Below are positions 7,162 through 14,859 of a stretch of DNA of 34,292 nt, piece by piece. The notes beneath the pieces were generated by a model. It had not been told where the DNA came from. It saw only the letters and a program-made list of their open reading frames with translations, and made no database searches. Within the stretch, counting starts at the first letter, position 1. Every line of letters starts with the position of its first letter. The position numbers were made by a program, and so were the translations under genes. The DNA comes from DATGKR01 sp035294565 (GTDB lineage: Bacteria; Actinomycetota; Acidimicrobiia; Acidimicrobiales; Palsa-688), in NCBI GenBank assembly GCA_035294565.1, contig DATGKR010000123.1, positions 1-34,292 on the forward strand, in the 5' to 3' direction.

Positions 7162-7866
7162 TCAGCGGCGGCGGTGCGACCTTCGGCGCGCCGAAGCGCG
7201 CGGGAGGATGTCGTCGTCGGACGGCAGCCAGGCGGGGACGGCGATCGCTGCCCTGGGCGGGTTCGGGGCGGACGCCGGTTGATGCGCCTCGCCGGCCTGT
7301 TCACGCTCGGAGCGAGGCGGTCGTCTGAGGGCGATCGTCGCCGCCGGCTCGTCTGGGGGTGCTTCGGGAGGAGAGGCGAGGCCGGAGATCGCCCGGCTGC
7401 CTCCGAGGCCGGTCAGGCTCGGCTGTCGGAGGGCGTTGACCGGACCGCCGACGTCGAGCAGGCCCGGGGGGGCGAGCCGGGCGGGGCCGTTACCGCCCGA
7501 GCCGGACTTGGGGAAGCCGGGAACGGCTTTCCTGGCAGCCGGCTGGTCGGCTTCGGCCGTCAGGTGCGGCTCGGTGAGCCGTGCGTGGGGGGACTCGGCC
7601 GGCGCCGGGCGGAGCGCGTCGCCGGGCGTGGCGCCGAGCGGCTCGGGGGGGACGGTGAGGCGGCGGGCGCCCGGCGGGGTGCGTCCCGGCGACCCCAGAC
7701 GTCGGGGGGTGGCCTCCGCCTCGTCGGGGGCGAGCGGTTCGGATCCGCCGACCGACTCAACGTCGCGGAGAGCCTCGGCGAGCGTCGCCTCGAGGGCCTG
7801 GCGGGAGAACGACCCGTACGGGCGGTCGTCTTGGCCGCCGTCGAGCGGCGTCGGTGGTTCAGCCAT
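7162..7866 (-). CDS. Hypothetical low-complexity protein
   Basis: A 234-residue Pro/Ala/Gly/Arg-rich protein, probably disordered. Only the first 40 residues (YGSFSRQALEATLAEALRDV) look like an ordered helix, and the C-terminus has WLPSDDDILPR followed by a very basic tail (RRRSHRRR). No family is recognised. It diverges from the MFS transporter gene with 76 bases between starts, and its 3' end faces the histidine phosphatase gene. The opposite strand also has long open frames, as expected at this GC content, so the call rests on the orderly spacing, ATG start and the non-random ends. Confidence 0.55.
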   Translation of the reverse strand: MAEPPTPLDGGQDDRPYGSFSRQALEATLAEALRDVESVGGSEPLAPDEAEATPRRLGSPGRTPPGARRLTVPPEPLGATPGDALRPAPAESPHARLTEPHLTAEADQPAARKAVPGFPKSGSGGNGPARLAPPGLLDVGGPVNALRQPSLTGLGGSRAISGLASPPEAPPDEPAATIALRRPPRSEREQAGEAHQPASAPNPPRAAIAVPAWLPSDDDILPRASARRRSHRRR

Positions 7867-7887
7867 GCCGTCTTATCGGCATCGGCA

Positions 7888-7935
7888 CCCTCGGTTCTTG
7901 AACAGGTTCCGAGGGCGGCGCGGGACCTCTACGCT
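7888..7935 (+). promoter_or_regulatory. Inverted repeat and -10 box before the MFS gene
   Basis: CCCTCGG (7888-7894) and CCGAGGG (7909-7915) form a 7-bp inverted repeat with 14 bases between, in the gap between two divergent genes; a possible operator. TACGCT at 7930-7935 lies 7 bases before the MFS ATG at 7943 and fits the leaderless pattern. Confidence 0.4.
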
Positions 7936-7942
7936 TCGCGCC

Positions 7943-9352
7943 ATGCCTAGGCCGGGCGCCGGCGGAGCCGTGAAGGGAGGCGTGGCCGCCATCGCCCGCT
8001 CTCCCAGGCTCCGGGCGCTGCTCAGCTACCCGTTCCGCCTGGGGGACCCCGATTCGAACTGGGGGTCCACGCCGTTCGCGGGGCTGGCGATCGTAAACAA
8101 CCTTTCCGGGGCCGGCGACGCGCTGGTCACCGTGGCGCTGGCCGGGTCGGTCTTCGTCAGCGTGTCGTTGCACGCGGCCAGGGGCAGGACCGCTCTGGGT
8201 CTGCTCATAACGGTCCTGCCGTTCGCGGTGGTCGGGCCGTTCGTCGGCCCCGCCATCGACCGGGTGAGGGGCGGGCGGAGGATCATCGTTCTGATCGCCG
8301 CCCTCGGCCGGCTGGCGGCCGCGCTGATGATGGCCTCGTGGATACACAGCCTGCTGCTCTTCCCCGCGGCTTTCGTCAGCCTGGTGTGCTCGAAGACCCA
8401 CGCCGTGGCGACCTCGTCGCTCGTGCCCGGCGTCGTCGACGAGGACTCCGACCTGGTCCGGGCGAACTCGCGTCTGGCGGTCGGCTCGTCCTTGTCGACT
8501 TCGCTGGCCGCGTTGATCGGCTCAGGCGTGTACAAGGTCGCAGGATCTCGGGCCGTGCTCGACGTCGACGTCCTCGTGTTCGCCGCCGTGGCCGCCCTGT
8601 CGCTGCATCTGCTCGGCCGAAGGGCGCGACCGGTGGCACCTCCCGTGCCGGCATCGGCCGGGCCCGAACCGACCTTCCCTCCCCTTCCTCCGCCGCCCGT
8701 CTCGGTGCCCCCCGGGGCGGCCGCCGCCCGGCGGGGAGGCTTTCTCGGCCGGATCCACGGGTGGCTGTGGAGGCGCCCGAAGCCGTACATGACGAGGGAG
8801 TTGGCCTTGGCGCAGGTCGCCATGGCTGGGATGAGGGCGAGCGCCGGGATCCTCACGGCGCTGGTAGTTTTCGACTTCCGTCGCCAGGGGGCCCCGATCA
8901 TCTGGTACGGCCTGGTGGCCATTGCGAGCGTCGGCGGCAACTTCGGGGGGGCGCTCCTCGCCCCGAGGCTGCGCCACCACGTTGCCGAGCGGCGGCTCGT
9001 CGGCGGGGCGGCGCTGGTCATAGGCGGCACGGCGATCGTCGTCATGCGCATGGCGGCGATGGACCGCCGCCCGGCTGCCTTGATCCTCGCCGCCGTCGTG
9101 GCGCTCGGCGCGAGCACGGCGAAGACGGCGTTCGACGCCATCGTTCAGAGGTCCACCCTCGACGCCGAGCGAAGCCGGCTTTTCGCCCGGTTCGGCTCGA
9201 TCTTCCAGCTCGTGTGGGTCCTCGGGGCGCTGATCCCGACGCTGATCTACACGCCGCTGCTCGTCGGCTTCGTGCTCACCGCCGTCGTGATCATCGCCAC
9301 CTCGGGGGTCTTCGTCGTGGGCATGGCCCGCCGGCCCACCACTGTGCGCTGA
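7943..9352 (+). CDS. MFS-type membrane transporter
   Basis: A 469-residue polytopic membrane protein with about 10-12 hydrophobic segments in two groups, split by a long Pro/Ala/Arg-rich cytoplasmic loop (about residues 231-275, PPVPASAG...PPPVSVPPG). The loop between early segments contains GPFVGPAIDRVRGGRR, a version of the MFS motif A, and residues 30-45 carry DPDSNWGSTPFAGL. Substrate cannot be told. ATG 7943 is chosen because TACGCT lies 7 bases upstream and the sequence before it is Arg/Ser/Gly-rich shadow. The gene converges on the DUF2342 gene. Confidence 0.85.
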   Translation: MPRPGAGGAVKGGVAAIARSPRLRALLSYPFRLGDPDSNWGSTPFAGLAIVNNLSGAGDALVTVALAGSVFVSVSLHAARGRTALGLLITVLPFAVVGPFVGPAIDRVRGGRRIIVLIAALGRLAAALMMASWIHSLLLFPAAFVSLVCSKTHAVATSSLVPGVVDEDSDLVRANSRLAVGSSLSTSLAALIGSGVYKVAGSRAVLDVDVLVFAAVAALSLHLLGRRARPVAPPVPASAGPEPTFPPLPPPPVSVPPGAAAARRGGFLGRIHGWLWRRPKPYMTRELALAQVAMAGMRASAGILTALVVFDFRRQGAPIIWYGLVAIASVGGNFGGALLAPRLRHHVAERRLVGGAALVIGGTAIVVMRMAAMDRRPAALILAAVVALGASTAKTAFDAIVQRSTLDAERSRLFARFGSIFQLVWVLGALIPTLIYTPLLVGFVLTAVVIIATSGVFVVGMARRPTTVR

Positions 9353-9363
9353 GACATTCCGCT

Positions 9364-9379
9364 GCCCCGGCCCCGGGGC
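9364..9379. terminator. GC hairpin between convergent genes
   Basis: GCCCC-GGCCCC-GGGGC sits in the 28-base gap between the convergent MFS and DUF2342 genes. A bidirectional stem-loop terminator is likely from position, although there is no T tract on either side. Confidence 0.4.
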
Positions 9380-9380
9380 T

Positions 9381-10586
9381 TCACGCTCCCGCCTGGCCGC
9401 TGTCGATCTCTATGCGGGCGAGCCACAAGCCCGGGGCGGCGAGCTCGGCTGGGGTGGGAAGCTCCCTCTCGGACTTCCAGAGCGGTGCCAGCCCCTCGGG
9501 TCCCGCCCGTTCGAGCACGCCCCGGACGAAGGCCTGGCCCTTCTCGTAGTCGGATGCCGACAAGGACACGCCGAACAGCTGCTCCAGCATTCGCGCGCCG
9601 GCGCTGTCCTCCAGGCGGTGGCGGCGGAGCGCCTCGGTGATCGGCTGGTAGGAGCCGACAAGTCGCCGTCCGATCGAGTCCATCACCCAGTCGACGTAGC
9701 CGACGACGGTGGAGAGCAGCGTGCGCAGCGGCACCTGCAGGCGGCGCTGCTCGTCGTTCTGCAGCTCTTCCACCAAGGACGCCGGGTCCCCGAACGCGGC
9801 TTGGAGCGAGCCCATGTCGGAAAGGTCCATGCCGGCGAGGCGTTCCTCTATGGCGGTGGTGGTCGGGGAGAACGCTCCTACGTACTCGCCGATCAGCTCC
9901 TCCAGGCGGGAGCGCACGTGCGGCCGCCCCAGCACCGCCAGGTTCGTCGCCTCCCGCAGGCAGACCCACATGCGGACGTCGTCGGTGGCGAGCCCCCAGC
10001 CACGAGCGAAGCCGTCGATGTTCGAGGGGACAATCAGGACGGCCGTGGAGGGGGGGCGGGGCATGGGCAGGTCGAACTGGCCCATCGCCCGGGTGGCGAG
10101 CTGGCCGACCATCGAGCCCGCCTGCAGGCCGAGCAGGAACGGCCCCAGCACCTGGGGGAGGTTGGCGAAGAGGCGGGACATGGGGTCCTCGCCCGGCCCG
10201 GTTTCCGCTTCGGCGGCCGGGCTGGCCGCCCCGGGTGCCGCCATCGCGGCGGCGAGCCTCTCGAAGAGCGGTTTCCACGCGTCGAGCGTGCGCAGCGCCC
10301 AGGCGCTGGGCGCAACCGCCTCCGCGGTGAGGGAACCGGTGTCGGAGGGGGCCAGGCCGGTAGCCTCCGACACGTGCATCTCGGCGACGCGAAGCAACTC
10401 CTCCAGCCTCACGCGGGCGAGCGGATCGGGGTTCGGCTCGGGCTGGCCTCCCGTCGCCGCCCACCCGGCCATCTGCCGTGCGATCTCCCAGTTGAGCGGT
10501 CCCTGCCCGGTGAAGAAGCGGGCCAGGTGGCGCATCAGGTCGCCCAGCGGCCCGCCGCCGAAGCCGAAGCCCTCAGGGCTGCTCAA
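9381..10586 (-). CDS. DUF2342/TIGR03624-type protein lacking the HExxH zinc motif
   Basis: A 401-residue member of the actinobacterial DUF2342 family, named zinc-dependent metalloprotease or F420-associated hydrolase in databases. GFGFGGGPLGDL, GPLNWEIARQMA, GYVDWVMDSIGRRL and the C-terminal LPTPAELAAPGLWLARI fit. Where active members carry the metal motif HExxH after LWVCL, this one reads CLREATNLAVL (Arg211-Glu-Ala-Thr-Asn215), so both zinc histidines are gone and peptidase activity is unlikely. TTG 10586 is taken as start because GFGFG belongs to the family; ATG 10535 is an alternative. It diverges from the SDR gene with only 22 bases between starts. In M. tuberculosis the homologue Rv3195 sits by the PDZ protease and UPF0182 genes, also found in this window. 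Confidence 0.8.
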   Translation of the reverse strand: MSSPEGFGFGGGPLGDLMRHLARFFTGQGPLNWEIARQMAGWAATGGQPEPNPDPLARVRLEELLRVAEMHVSEATGLAPSDTGSLTAEAVAPSAWALRTLDAWKPLFERLAAAMAAPGAASPAAEAETGPGEDPMSRLFANLPQVLGPFLLGLQAGSMVGQLATRAMGQFDLPMPRPPSTAVLIVPSNIDGFARGWGLATDDVRMWVCLREATNLAVLGRPHVRSRLEELIGEYVGAFSPTTTAIEERLAGMDLSDMGSLQAAFGDPASLVEELQNDEQRRLQVPLRTLLSTVVGYVDWVMDSIGRRLVGSYQPITEALRRHRLEDSAGARMLEQLFGVSLSASDYEKGQAFVRGVLERAGPEGLAPLWKSERELPTPAELAAPGLWLARIEIDSGQAGA

Positions 10587-10608
10587 CGCGACCCCGCAGG
10601 AGCGACCA

Positions 10609-11709
10609 TTGGAGAATGGTAGGGCCGCGTCGGCCGTTTTGGTCACCGGCGTCTCCGGGGCGGTCGGCGCCCGGGTCGCCGAGAGGCTCCTGCGGCATCC
10701 CCTGTGCGCGCGGGTGGTCGGAATCGACGTGGTACCCCCGCCGGTCGTCGACCCTCGGCTCGACGCCCGCCTGCTGGACCTGGCCGACCCGCGCGCCAAA
10801 GAGGCGGGCGGCTCCCTCGCAGAAGCGCTCGGCGAGGTGGGCGCGGTGCTGCACCTGGCGTGGACCGTCGCCGCCAGCCGGGGTGTCGAGGACACCGTGG
10901 CGCGCGCCAACCACCGGGCGCTGCAAGCGGCGCTCGGCGCCGCCGCCAAGACCGGCGCCCGCAGCTTCGTCTACCTGTCCAGCGCGACCGTCTACGGCGC
11001 CTGGCCGGACAACAAGATCCCTCTCACCGAGGACGCCCGCCTGCGCCCGAACCCGGGGTTCTCCTTCGCCGTGGCCAAGGCGGAGGGGGAGCGCATGGTG
11101 GCCGAGTGGGCGGCGGCTCGCCCGGAGGTGGCCGTCGCGGTGCTCAGACCCTGCGTCGTGGTCGGCGCCGGCGACAAGCCGCTCTACGACGCCCTGGGGG
11201 TCGTACGGGTCCCCGGCTCCGGCGATCCCGCCAGGCCGGTGCAGTACCTCCACGTCGACGACCTCGCCGACGCTGTCGTCCTCGCGTGGGAGAAACGGCT
11301 CTCAGGGGTGTACAACGTGGCTCCCGACGCGGGCATCCCCGAGGAGCAGGCTCGAGCGCTGGCCGGCGGGGTGGCCCGAGTGCACCTCCCCGAGCGCCTG
11401 TCGGCGACGGTCTCCGCCGCCGGGTGGCGCCTCTTGCGGCGCGGCGTCCCCGCCGAGGCGCGCCAGTACGCCACCCACCCATGGGTTGTCGCCCCTGACC
11501 GCCTGATAGCGGAGGGCTGGTCGCCGCGGTTCTCGAGCGAGGAGGCTCTGGTGGCCACCGACCGTCGCCTCCACTGGGACGACCTGCCCCCCGGCACGCG
11601 CCAGAACTACAACCTGATAGTGGCCGCTGCCGCGCTCGCGTTGGTGTCAGCCGGCGTCTTGGAGGTGGTGCGACGGTTGAGGAGACGCCGCCACCCGGCG
11701 CTGCGCTAG
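10609..11709 (+). CDS. NAD-dependent epimerase/dehydratase-like extended SDR with C-terminal membrane anchor
   Basis: A 366-residue Rossmann-fold protein. VLVTGVSGAVGARVAERLL is the nucleotide-binding TGxxGxxG, LHLAWTVAAS and YLSSATVYGA follow. The catalytic YxxxK is FxxxK here (Phe153 and Lys157 in FSFAVAKAEGE), so ordinary SDR chemistry would be impaired. Near the C-terminus a hydrophobic segment (LIVAAAALALVSAGVLEVV) and an Arg-rich tail suggest membrane anchoring. TTG 10609 is chosen because AGGAG lies 6 bases upstream; the long open frame before it is antisense to the DUF2342 gene. The stop codon overlaps that of the convergent HtrA-like gene in one CTAG. Substrate is unknown. Confidence 0.8.
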   Translation: MENGRAASAVLVTGVSGAVGARVAERLLRHPLCARVVGIDVVPPPVVDPRLDARLLDLADPRAKEAGGSLAEALGEVGAVLHLAWTVAASRGVEDTVARANHRALQAALGAAAKTGARSFVYLSSATVYGAWPDNKIPLTEDARLRPNPGFSFAVAKAEGERMVAEWAAARPEVAVAVLRPCVVVGAGDKPLYDALGVVRVPGSGDPARPVQYLHVDDLADAVVLAWEKRLSGVYNVAPDAGIPEEQARALAGGVARVHLPERLSATVSAAGWRLLRRGVPAEARQYATHPWVVAPDRLIAEGWSPRFSSEEALVATDRRLHWDDLPPGTRQNYNLIVAAAALALVSAGVLEVVRRLRRRRHPALR

Positions 11710-13049
11710 GCGCCCGCGTCTGCCGGCTCTTCGCCGACGGTCACCTTGGCGTGGACCGCCGTCCCGTTGTGCACGAAGGAGATCGGCACCGTCTGGCCGG
11801 GGTCGAGGTGCTCCAGCACGGCTATCAGCGACCCCGTCGAGGTCACCGCCTGACCGTCGAGGGAGGTGATGATGTCGTCGGGGTGGAGGCCGGCGCGCGC
11901 CGCCGGGCTGCCGCTGGTGACCCCGACTGCCTGGGCGCCGCCGGTCAGCCCGTAGCGGTGGGCTGCCGCCGACGGAAAGTCCTCGGCGTCGAAGACCCCC
12001 AGCCACGGGTGGGTCACCGGGCGCCCGGTGGCGATCTCGTCGACCACGCGGTTCACCTCGTCGATCGGCACCGCGAACGCCAGCTGTTGATCGGCGGGGT
12101 CGACGGGGTTGACGTCGACGGTTATGCCGACCACCCGCCCGTACTCGTCCACCAGGGGCCCGCCTGCTGCGCCGGAGGTCATGGATGGGATCGTCAAAGC
12201 GAGCAGGCCGTCGAGGTCAGTGCCGTCGGAGAGGTCCACCTTGCGGTCCTCGCCGCTGACCGATCCGGGGAACACCGAGCCGGTCGACAAGCTGCGCGAG
12301 CCGATGGCCAGAACCGGGTTGGCGTCTTGGAGGTCGGCGATCGTCCCGGTCGCCGGTGGTGCGGCACGGTCGAGGTTGCGGACCTCGATGACCGCGAGGC
12401 CGCTCAAGGGATCCTGGCCGACGAGCCTGCCTTTCGCCTGGTCGCCCGACAGGAACGTGACGTCGATGCCGCCCAGGTACCCGGTCTCCAGAGCGGGGGA
12501 GAGCAGCGAGCGGTCCGTCACCACGTAGGCGTTGCCGTCCGCTGTCGACATGAGGAGGAGCCCCGACCCGGAGAGGGGCCCCGAACCCCCTTGCACGGTG
12601 ACGCCGACGACGGAGGGCGCTACGGCATCGTCGATCGCCGTCCAGTTCACCTGCCCGGCGCCCCCGGCGTCGGCGAGCGACACGGACGACGCCTCTGGCA
12701 GCACCGAGCGTACGACGGTGGTCTGCTTCGTCCACCACCCCGTCGCCGCGCCGATGCCGGTCGCGGCGAAGGCGCCGATCAGCCCCGCGGCCAAGGCGAC
12801 GGCCCACAACCGTCCGCCGCCGCCGGCGGCGGCGGCGCCGACCGACCGGCGGCCTGCGTTGCCCGGCGGCCGGCGGGAGGCCGCCTCCGAAGGGTGGCGC
12901 CACAACCGGTCCTCGGGCGGCAGCCACGGCAGGAGAGGCCCGTCATCGCCGCCGGGCTCGCCGACCCCCGGCTCCGGCTCGGGGACGGCGGGTTCTGCAT
13001 CCACGTCCTTTGAGCCTAAAGCGGTGGCCGGCCGATCGGGTGTCGGCAT
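11706..13049 (-). CDS. HtrA-like trypsin-fold PDZ protein, catalytic triad lost (pseudoprotease)
   Basis: A 447-residue membrane-anchored DegP/HtrA-type protein: an acidic, Pro-rich cytoplasmic N-terminus with the actinobacterial WLPPEDRLWRHPSE element (about 42-55), one membrane segment (about 82-105), a chymotrypsin-fold domain (about 135-335) and a C-terminal PDZ domain (about 345-440, HPWLGVFDAEDFP onward). All three catalytic positions are altered: the His of TNxHV is Ser181 (VTDRSL), the Asp of DPxxDLAV is Gly217 (DPLSGLAV), and the Ser of GNSGGPLV is Ala295 (GAAGGPLV). The fold motifs are otherwise well kept, so it probably acts as a binding or scaffold protein outside the membrane. 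It diverges from moaE with 31 bases between starts. Confidence 0.9.
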   Translation of the reverse strand: MPTPDRPATALGSKDVDAEPAVPEPEPGVGEPGGDDGPLLPWLPPEDRLWRHPSEAASRRPPGNAGRRSVGAAAAGGGGRLWAVALAAGLIGAFAATGIGAATGWWTKQTTVVRSVLPEASSVSLADAGGAGQVNWTAIDDAVAPSVVGVTVQGGSGPLSGSGLLLMSTADGNAYVVTDRSLLSPALETGYLGGIDVTFLSGDQAKGRLVGQDPLSGLAVIEVRNLDRAAPPATGTIADLQDANPVLAIGSRSLSTGSVFPGSVSGEDRKVDLSDGTDLDGLLALTIPSMTSGAAGGPLVDEYGRVVGITVDVNPVDPADQQLAFAVPIDEVNRVVDEIATGRPVTHPWLGVFDAEDFPSAAAHRYGLTGGAQAVGVTSGSPAARAGLHPDDIITSLDGQAVTSTGSLIAVLEHLDPGQTVPISFVHNGTAVHAKVTVGEEPADAGA

Positions 13050-13066
13050 CGGACCCGTCTGTCACT

Positions 13067-13072
13067 TAGCAT
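13067..13072 (+). promoter_or_regulatory. -10 box of moaE
   Basis: TAGCAT lies 8 bases before the moaE ATG at 13081, fitting the leaderless pattern seen through the window. No Shine-Dalgarno sequence is present. It lies in the 31-base gap shared with the divergent HtrA-like gene. Confidence 0.5.
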
Positions 13073-13080
13073 TGGGGCGT

Positions 13081-13542
13081 ATGCCCGGACTCGACGAGCG
13101 CGCCTGGGTGCGGCTGACCGGTGAGGCGTTGTCTCTCGACGCCGCGGCCCGGTGGGTGCGAACCGACTCGTGCGGCGCGGTGGTGCTCTTCGGCGGCACC
13201 GTGCGCGACCACGCCGAGGGGCGCCCGGGCGTGGTCGAGCTCGAGTACGAGGCCTACACCGAGCAGGTCGAACCGCGGTTGCGGCGCATAGCCGGGCAGG
13301 CTCTCGAGCGCTGGGCCGGGGCCGGGCGGGTCGTCCTGTGGCACCGGACGGGGGTCCTGGCGGTCGGGGAGTACTCGGTCCTGGTGGCGGTGTCGGCGGC
13401 GCATCGGGGCGACGCCTTCGACGCCGCCCGCTTCTGCATCGACGCGGTGAAGACGTCGGTGCCGATCTGGAAGCGGGAGAAGTGGTCGGGCGGCGACGGC
13501 TGGGGTCTCGACGCCCAGGACATAGCCGAGGTTTCGCGGTGA
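13081..13542 (+). CDS. moaE: Molybdopterin synthase large subunit
   Basis: A 153-residue MoaE protein, which with thiocarboxylated MoaD converts precursor Z (cPMP) to molybdopterin in the cytoplasm. GAVVLFGGTVRDH, LEYEAYTEQ, WHRTGVLAVGE and the active-site KTSVPIWKREKW with its catalytic lysines are all clear. Length is normal. No moaD, moaA or other cofactor gene lies in the window, so its partner is elsewhere. It overlaps the following membrane-protein gene by GTGA, and that gene overlaps mreB, so moaE sits at the head of an unexpected unit with a cytoskeletal gene. Confidence 0.95.
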   Translation: MPGLDERAWVRLTGEALSLDAAARWVRTDSCGAVVLFGGTVRDHAEGRPGVVELEYEAYTEQVEPRLRRIAGQALERWAGAGRVVLWHRTGVLAVGEYSVLVAVSAAHRGDAFDAARFCIDAVKTSVPIWKREKWSGGDGWGLDAQDIAEVSR

Positions 13543-13868
13543 TCGCCTCGTCTGCCACCGTCCTCGCCAACCTCGCCTACCTGATCGGTGCCGTCGTCGT
13601 CGCCGCGGCCGGCGGCGTGATCGTGTGGTTGCGGCACCGTCAGCCCAGATCGGTCGACGCCAACATGGCCTCGTTCCGCCGGGGCCTGTCCGCCCTAGCC
13701 CCCGACCCGTCCTCCAGCCCCCCACCGAGGCGGCGGCTCGAGCCGCCAGCTCTCACCCATGTGCGCATCGAGCCCAGGGTGCGGCGTCTCTCCCCCGAGG
13801 CCGAGCCCGAGGGCAGCTTCGAAGAGGACGCCGGAGACGCCCTCCGTGCAGGTGATAACCCTGGCTAG
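13539..13868 (+). CDS. Small single-pass membrane protein upstream of mreB
   Basis: A 109-residue protein with one N-terminal membrane segment (about 8-29, LANLAYLIGAVVVAAAGGVIVWL) followed by a positively charged stretch (RHRQPR) and a Pro/Arg/Glu-rich cytoplasmic tail. No family is recognised. GTG 13539 overlaps the moaE stop as GTGA, which supports translational coupling, and its own 3' end overlaps the mreB start by 23 bases. The position suggests a membrane partner of MreB, but this is inference. Confidence 0.7.
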   Translation: MIASSATVLANLAYLIGAVVVAAAGGVIVWLRHRQPRSVDANMASFRRGLSALAPDPSSSPPPRRRLEPPALTHVRIEPRVRRLSPEAEPEGSFEEDAGDALRAGDNPG

Positions 13869-14859
13869 GGATCTCGCCATCGACCTCGGCACGGCCAACA
13901 CCCTCGTCTACACCAAGGGCCGGGGCATAGTGCTCAACGAGCCGACCGTCATCGCCTTGAACTCCCGCACCCAGGAGGTGCTGGCGATGGGTCAAGAGGC
14001 GTGGCAGATGATCGGGCGTACGCCGGGCTACATCGTGGCGGTCCGCCCGCTGCGCCAGGGGGCGATCACCGACTTCGACATCACGCAGCGGATGATCCGC
14101 CTCCTCCTCCAGCGCGCCGGTGTCTCCCGGTTCAACCGTCCCCGGGTGCTCATCTGCGTCCCGTCGGCCATCACCGAGGTGGAGCGGCGGGCGGTCGAGG
14201 AGGCGGCCAAGGGGGCGGGGGCCAACGGCGCCTTCCTGATCGAGCAGCCCATGGCCGCGGCGATAGGAGCCGGGCTGCCGATCCACGAGCCGCTCGGCAA
14301 CATGATCGTCGACGTCGGCGGCGGCACCACCGAGGTGGCGGTCATCTCGCTCGGGGGCATCGTTGCCTTGGAGGCCATCCGCGTCGGCTCTTTCGACATC
14401 GACGCTTCGATCCAGACCTACGTGCGGCGCGAGTACGGCATCGCCGTCGGCGAACGCACAGCGGAGGAGATCAAGCTGGCGATCGGGTCGGCGTGGCCGT
14501 CCGGCGGTGACGAGGTGAAGGCCGAGGTTCGCGGCCGGGACCTGATGTCCGGGCTGCCCAAGACGGTGATCCTCTCGCCCGAGGAGGTCCGCGAGGCGAT
14601 CGAGGAGCAGGTGGGCGCCATCGTCGACTCGGTCGTCAAGTGCCTGGGGAACTCTCCGCCGGAGCTGGCCCAGGATCTGATCAGCCAGGGCATACACCTG
14701 GTCGGCGGAGGGGGGATGCTCGCCGGCCTCGACAAGCGCCTGGAGGCGGAGACGTCGCTGCCGGTGAACCTGGTGGACGCCCCGCTCGAGTGCGTCGTCC
14801 TGGGTGCCGGCAAATGTCTGGAAGCCTTCGACGAGGTCCAGGACCTCTTCATGAAGTGA
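13846..14859 (+). CDS. mreB: Rod-shape-determining actin homologue MreB/Mbl
   Basis: A 337-residue bacterial actin that polymerises under the membrane and directs lateral wall synthesis. The phosphate-1 motif DLGTANTLVY, VCVPS-type LICVPSAITEVERRAV, the phosphate-2 motif IVDVGGGTTEVAVISLGG, the EYGIAVGERTAEEIK stretch and the adenosine motif HLVGGGGMLAGLD are all present. GTG 13846 is used because GGAG lies 9 bases upstream and homology starts a few residues later; GTG 13852 is an alternative. mreC, mreD, rodA and a class B penicillin-binding protein are not next to it, so it is a lone mreB in this window. The 3' end overlaps the convergent HEAT-repeat gene by 11 bases. Confidence 0.96.
   Translation: MQVITLARDLAIDLGTANTLVYTKGRGIVLNEPTVIALNSRTQEVLAMGQEAWQMIGRTPGYIVAVRPLRQGAITDFDITQRMIRLLLQRAGVSRFNRPRVLICVPSAITEVERRAVEEAAKGAGANGAFLIEQPMAAAIGAGLPIHEPLGNMIVDVGGGTTEVAVISLGGIVALEAIRVGSFDIDASIQTYVRREYGIAVGERTAEEIKLAIGSAWPSGGDEVKAEVRGRDLMSGLPKTVILSPEEVREAIEEQVGAIVDSVVKCLGNSPPELAQDLISQGIHLVGGGGMLAGLDKRLEAETSLPVNLVDAPLECVVLGAGKCLEAFDEVQDLFMK

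Noticed and set aside
7436..7942. Upstream extension of the MFS gene
   Set aside because: It overlaps the opposite-strand gene at 7162-7866, is Ser/Gly/Arg-rich, and TACGCT 7 bases before ATG 7943 supports the later start.
9709..10608. Upstream extension of the SDR gene
   Set aside because: It is entirely antisense to the DUF2342 gene, and AGGAG precedes TTG 10609 at the right distance just before the Rossmann motif.
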